A DNA stretch of 23,479 nt from Reclinomonas americana ATCC 50394 (lineage: Eukaryota > Jakobida > Jakobea > Jakobida). Made by a program: the position numbers and the translations under genes. Location: positions 41,456 through 64,934 of the forward strand of contig PS015241.1 of the NCBI GenBank assembly GCA_048213135.1, written 5' to 3'. Below are positions 18,239 to 23,479 of this stretch, in pieces (position 1 is the first letter of the stretch; every line of letters begins with the position of its first letter). The notes below the pieces were generated by a model. The model did not search any database and was not told where the DNA came from. It saw only the letters and a list, made by a program, of their open reading frames with translations.

Positions 18239-19336
18239 TCAGAGACTCTCATCGGCGAAACAACGATGAAGGATGACCTCGGCTTCCTCCACAATGAAGC
18301 ACCGCAACACCAACTCTGGCAGACAACGCGGATCCTCTTCTCTCTCTTCCATGTCCCCTTGCATCTCCTGCACTCCACGCATGGCTTGTCGAGCGCAGTC
18401 CAGCTCCTGCCGAGCGAGGCCACAGGGAGTGGACCACACTCTCACGGTCCCGTCGTCACTCCCACTGACGACATGCTGACCATCTGGAGAAACGGCGACA
18501 TTCTGCACCGCCGACGTGTGGCCCATCAGCCGTCGCACCTCCTTGCCACTCTGGAGTGACCACACTCGCATCGACTCGTCTCCGCTGCCACTCACTGCGT
18601 GCTGACCGTCGGGAGTGACGGCGACACACCTGACCCACGCACTGTGACCCTTCAGTCGTTGCACCTCCTCGCCACTCGCCAGCGACCACACACGCACTGC
18701 TTTGTCCCAGCTTCCACTCACAACGTGGCACCCGTCGGGAGTGACGGCCACAGCCATCACCCACTGAATGTGTCCCAGCAACCGTTGCACCTCCTCCCCA
18801 GTCGCCAGTGACCACACACGCACTGTCTTATCACAACTCCCACTCACTACATGTTGACCGTCGGGAGTGACGGCGACAGACATTACCCAGTTCGTGTGCC
18901 CCTCCAACCGTCGCACCTCTTCGCCACTTTGGAGTGACCACACTCGCACTGTGATGTCGTGACTGCCGCTCACGATGTGCTGACTATCAGGAGTGACAGC
19001 GACAGAGCGCACCAGGTTGGAGTGACCTTCAAGCTGTCGCACCAACACCGCAGATCCACTCGAGCTCATCAGCGACCACACACGCACGCTCGTGTCATCA
19101 CCCCCGCTGACAATGTACTGGCCATCGGGAGTGACGGCAACGGACTTTACCCACTCAGAGTGTCCCTCGAACTGCGTCACCTCCTCGCCAGTTGCCAGAG
19201 ACCACACTCGCACAGTGTTATCATCACTTCCGCTCACCACGTGCTGGCCGTCGGGAGTGATGGCGACAGAGGTCACCGAGTTGGTGTGTCCACGCAAGCA
19301 CTTGCATGGGAGAGAGGGAGGAGGAGGGGAGGACAT
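18239..19336 (-). CDS. Tandem WD40 beta-propeller protein, copy 4 (insert and shortened tail)
   Basis: Single exon, 365 aa. Seven blades, with an insertion of about four residues (SSSGSAVL) in the outer strand or loop at the end of blade 2, where the others have ATGEEV. The C-terminus is two residues shorter: the codon that is CGA (Arg) in most copies is TGA here, so the protein ends CFADESL. Downstream DNA still resembles the normal 3' end, which shows that a single C-to-T change made the new stop. Blade 7 (AVSPDGQHVVSGSDDGTVR) is nearly the same as in copy 5. The tail MQGDMEEREEDPRCLPE is close to that of copy 3. Confidence 0.88.
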   Translation of the reverse strand: MSSPPPPSLPCKCLRGHTNSVTSVAITPDGQHVVSGSDDNTVRVWSLATGEEVTQFEGHSEWVKSVAVTPDGQYIVSGGDDTSVRVWSLMSSSGSAVLVRQLEGHSNLVRSVAVTPDSQHIVSGSHDITVRVWSLQSGEEVRRLEGHTNWVMSVAVTPDGQHVVSGSCDKTVRVWSLATGEEVQRLLGHIQWVMAVAVTPDGCHVVSGSWDKAVRVWSLASGEEVQRLKGHSAWVRCVAVTPDGQHAVSGSGDESMRVWSLQSGKEVRRLMGHTSAVQNVAVSPDGQHVVSGSDDGTVRVWSTPCGLARQELDCARQAMRGVQEMQGDMEEREEDPRCLPELVLRCFIVEEAEVILHRCFADESL

Positions 19337-20488
<1,152 letters not shown>

Positions 20489-21580
20489 TCACAGTCGGAG
20501 ACTATCATCGGCGCAACAACGATGGAGAATCACCTCGGCCTCCTCCACAATGAAGCACCGCAGCACGATCTCTGGCAGACAACGCGGATTATCTCCTTCC
20601 TCTTCCATGCCCTCTTGCATCTCCTGCACTCCACGCATGGCTTGTCGAGCGCAGTCGAGCTCCTGCTGCGCCAGACCACAAGGAGTCGACCATACTCTCA
20701 CGGTCCCGTCGTCACTCCCACTCACGACATGCTGACCATCCGGAGAAACGGCGACACATTGCGCCGCCGACGTGTGGCCCTCCAACCGTCGCACCTGCTC
20801 CCCAGTCGCCATCGACCACACACGCACGATCCCATCCTCACCCGCACTGACCACACGCTGACCGTCAGGAGTAACTGCGACAGACCACACGTATCCAGCG
20901 TGACCCTCGAATCGTCGCACTTCCTCTCCGCTCGCCAGCGACCACACACGCACTGTATTGTCGTCACTTCCACTCACAACATGCAGCCCGTCGGGAGTAA
21001 CGGTGACAGACATCACCCACTCCGCATGTCCCAGCAACTGTCGGACCTCCTCACCAGTCGCCAGTGACCACACACGCACTGTCCGGTCGGCACTCCCACT
21101 TACTGCCTGCTGGCCATCGGGAGTGACGGCAACAGACATTACCCAATTCGCGTGTCCCTCCAATCGGCGCACTTCCTCGCCACTCTTGAGTGACCACACG
21201 CGCACGGTCTTGTCCACACTCCCACTCACTACATGCAGGCTGTCGGGAGTGACGGCGACGGAGCGCAACATGTTAGAGTGCCTTTCAAGCCGTCGCACTT
21301 CTGCTCCATTGGCGAGTGACCTCACGCGAATCGTTTTGTCATCGCTTCCGCTGACCACGTGCTGGCCATCGGGAGTGACGGCGACGGACTTGACCCAATC
21401 AGTGTGCCCCTCGAATCGCGCCACCTCTTCTCCAGACGCGAGTGACCACACTCGCACGGTCTTGTCGTCACTTCCGCTGACCACGTGCTGGCCGTCGGGA
21501 GTAAAGGCGACAGAGGTTACCGAGTTGGTATGTCCGCACAAGCACTTGTATGGGAGAGAGGGAGGAGGAGCGGAGGACAT
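20489..21580 (-). CDS. Tandem WD40 beta-propeller protein, copy 5
   Basis: Single exon, 363 aa, MSSAPPPSLPYKC start and CADDSLRL end. Seven canonical-length blades; blade 2 ends IRVRSLANG, losing the conserved Trp (W to R), and blade 3 begins ERHSNML instead of EGH. Blade 5 (AEWVMSVTVTPDGLH) is nearly identical to blade 5 of copy 3, and blade 7 to that of copy 4. The tail (ELDCARQAMRGVQEMQEG) contains MEEEGDNPRCLPE, which resembles copy 1. Blade matches that cross gene boundaries in this way suggest gene conversion among neighbours. Expression from its own promoter is inferred from the conserved block about 106 bp upstream. Confidence 0.88.
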   Translation of the reverse strand: MSSAPPPSLPYKCLCGHTNSVTSVAFTPDGQHVVSGSDDKTVRVWSLASGEEVARFEGHTDWVKSVAVTPDGQHVVSGSDDKTIRVRSLANGAEVRRLERHSNMLRSVAVTPDSLHVVSGSVDKTVRVWSLKSGEEVRRLEGHANWVMSVAVTPDGQQAVSGSADRTVRVWSLATGEEVRQLLGHAEWVMSVTVTPDGLHVVSGSDDNTVRVWSLASGEEVRRFEGHAGYVWSVAVTPDGQRVVSAGEDGIVRVWSMATGEQVRRLEGHTSAAQCVAVSPDGQHVVSGSDDGTVRVWSTPCGLAQQELDCARQAMRGVQEMQEGMEEEGDNPRCLPEIVLRCFIVEEAEVILHRCCADDSLRL

Positions 21581-21865
21581 GGTGTGCGTTCGTGGAGAGA
21601 GAGAAACGGAGTGTGTGAGTGAGTGTCCTTTGATGTGGGGACATGCCGACGACTTCGAATCTCTGAGGCCAGTGAGGACACGCCTGAAGGTACATTCTCG
21701 GAGACAGGATATTAGAGAAACTCATGGGCTGCTGTCTGCTGTGGCAAAACGCGCAGAAAATGACAAGGGAAGAACCAGGAAACACGTGAGAGAGAGAGAG
21801 AGATTGAGAGCACAAGACAGTTCTCCTTCCGTCCTTCGCCACTCAGCGAATCACAGTCGGAGACT
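21581..21865. promoter_or_regulatory. 5' flank of WD40 copy 5
   Basis: Conserved upstream block at about 21686-21755 (GGTACATTCTCGGAGACAGG … AAACTCATGGGCTGCTG) and a short GA run at 21789-21802, then the 3' flank of copy 6. The TTTATCGAAA motif seen before copies 3 and 4 is missing here. Confidence 0.45.
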
Positions 21866-23479
21866 CTAATCTGCGAAACAACGGTGGAGGATGACCTCGG
21901 CTTCCTCCACAATGAAGCACCGCAACACGATCTCCACCAAGCAACGCGGATCTCCTTCCTCTTCCATGCCCTCAAGCATCTCCGGCACTCCACGCATGGC
22001 TTGTCGAGCACAGTCCAGCTCCTGCCGAGCGAGACCACATGGCGTCGACCACACTCTCACCGTCCGATCGTCACCCCCGCTGACAACGTGCTGACCATCC
22101 GGAGAAACGGCGACGCACTGCACCGCTGATGCGTGCCCCTCCAGCTGACGTACTTCTGCGCCACTCGCCAGTGACCATACACGCACGGTTGTGTCCAAGC
22201 TGCCACTCACTACGTGCTGACCATCGGGAGTGACGGCGACAGAGTACACAACGCTTGTGTGTCCCTCCAGTCGCCGCACTTCATCTCCACTCGCCAGAGA
22301 CCACACGCGCACAGTCTCGTCCCAGCTGCCGCTCACCACATGCANNNNNNNNNNNNNNNNNNNNNNNNNNNNNNNNNNNNNNNNNNNNNNNNNNNNNNNN
22401 NNNNNNNNNNNNNNNNNNNNNNNNNNNNNNNNNNNNNNNNNNNNNNNNNNNNNNNNNNNNNNNNNNNNNNNNNNNNNNNNNNNNNNNNNNNNNNNNNNNN
22501 NNNNNNNNNNNNNNNNNNNNNNNNNNNNNNNNNNNNNNNNNNNNNNNNNNNNNNNNNNNNNNNNNNNNNNNNNNNNNNNNNNNNNNNNNNNNNNNNNNNN
22601 NNNNNNNNNNNNNNNNNNNNNNNNNNNNNNNNNNNNNNNNNNNNNNNNNNNNNNNNNNNNNNNNNNNNNNNNNNNNNNNNNNNNNNNNNNNNNNNNNNNN
22701 NNNNNNNNNNNNNNNNNNNNNNNNNNNNNNNNNNNNNNNNNNNNNNNNNNNNNNNNNNNNNNNNNNNNNNNNNNNNNNNNNNNNNNNNNNNNNNNNNNNN
22801 NNNNNNNNNNNNNNNNNNNNNNNNNNNNNNNNNNNNNNNNNNNNNNNNNNNNNNNNNNNNNNNNNNNNNNNNNNNNNNNNNNNNNNNNNNNNNNNNNNNN
22901 NNNNNNNNNNNNNNNNNNNNNNNNNNNNNNNNNGACCGTCGGGAGTGATGGCGACCGAGTGCACGACGTCGGTGTGTCCCCGCAACCGTCGCACCTCGTT
23001 GCCGCTGGCAAGCGACCACACCGGTATCGACTTTTCAAAGCTCCCACTCACGACGTGCTGTCCATCGGGAGTGATGGCGACTGACCACACGATATCAGCG
23101 TGACCCATGAATCGGCGCACCTCTTCCCCACTTGCCAGTGACCACAAGCGCAACGTGTTGTCGAAGCCCCCACTCAAAATGTGCTGGCCGTCGGGGGTGA
23201 CAGTCACACAAGATACGGCATAGGCGTGACCCTCCATCTGTCGCACCTCCTCACCACTTGCCAGCGACCACACTCGCACACTTGTGTCCGTGCATCCAAT
23301 CACCAGGTGCTGGCCATCGGGAGTGAAGGCAACCGACCACATAGAGGAAGCACCGTCGACCAGGCGACGCACTTCTTTGCCACTCGCCAGCGACCACAGG
23401 CGCACAGTCATGTCTTGACTGCAGCTCACAAAGTGCTGCCCGTCCGGGGAAACGGCAACAGACGTCACACCATCCGTGT
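21866..23479 (-). CDS. WD40 repeat protein, copy 6, 5'-partial with internal gap
   Basis: The coding parts are 23479-22934 and 22344-21866 (minus strand), separated by 589 N; the start is beyond the window. The right part encodes four blades and the start of a fifth, with more varied sequence than the other copies (VSCSQDMTVRLWSL, VIGCTDTSVRVWSL, LSGGFDNTLRLWSL, VSGSFEKSIPVWSL). The left part has the end of one blade, two full blades and the family tail. With the stated gap length the gene would hold about 12 or more blades, too many for one 7-bladed propeller, so it may form two propellers, or the gap may hide the junction of two genes. The two parts are not in one frame across the stated gap, so its length is not exact. 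The protein ends CFAD at TAG, where the other copies read GAG; ESLRL is lost by one G-to-T change. Confidence 0.75.
22345..22933. other. Assembly gap (589 N) inside a WD40 gene
   Basis: N run bounded on both sides by WD40 coding sequence on the minus strand. It was probably left open because the repeats are nearly identical. Confidence 0.99.

Overview
This is a window of nuclear DNA from an intron-rich unicellular eukaryote. Short GT-AG introns (mostly 50-75 bp) interrupt most genes, coding GC is moderate to high, and the non-coding DNA is full of purine/pyrimidine-strand repeats ((GA)n, (CT)n, (CTT)n, (GGGGAA)n). No bacterial signals, RNA genes, transposons or CRISPR arrays are visible. The gene families (GT31-type glycosyltransferase, tyrosine-kinase-like (TKL) kinase fused to a 7-helix membrane region, tandem WD40 genes) suit a free-living protist such as a choanoflagellate, apusomonad, amoebozoan or stramenopile. 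I cannot place it further. Seven runs of N interrupt the assembly.

Layout: (1) 3-707, + strand, the 3' part of an unrecognised gene with tiny exons. (2) 1718-4407, + strand, a complete 7-exon secretory-pathway glycosyltransferase of GT31 type (GT-1). (3) 4852-8006, + strand, the seven 5' exons of a paralogue (GT-2). Its catalytic exon is missing from the + strand but is present on the - strand at 8391-9392, on a fragment bounded by N on both sides. Phase, splice sites and homology all indicate that this fragment is inverted in the assembly. (4) 9465-13491, - strand, a 16-exon gene that I reconstruct as a 635-residue protein with seven hydrophobic segments followed by a cytoplasmic TKL kinase domain. 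(5) 13878 to the right edge, - strand, six tandem single-exon WD40 genes. Five are complete (363 or 365 aa, one 7-bladed propeller plus a conserved tail of about 57 aa); the sixth runs off the window and seems to carry more blades. They share flanking blocks, microsatellites and near-identical single blades, so the array arose by tandem duplication and continues to exchange sequence.

Functionally, the two glycosyltransferases would work in the ER or Golgi, the 7TM-kinase would be a surface receptor signalling through its own kinase, and the WD40 proteins are probably soluble scaffold or recognition proteins. No direct pathway between them can be read from the sequence. The strongest candidate for a poorly described system is the 7TM-TKL receptor next to a rapidly evolving WD40 cluster; one short upstream sequence motif is shared between them.
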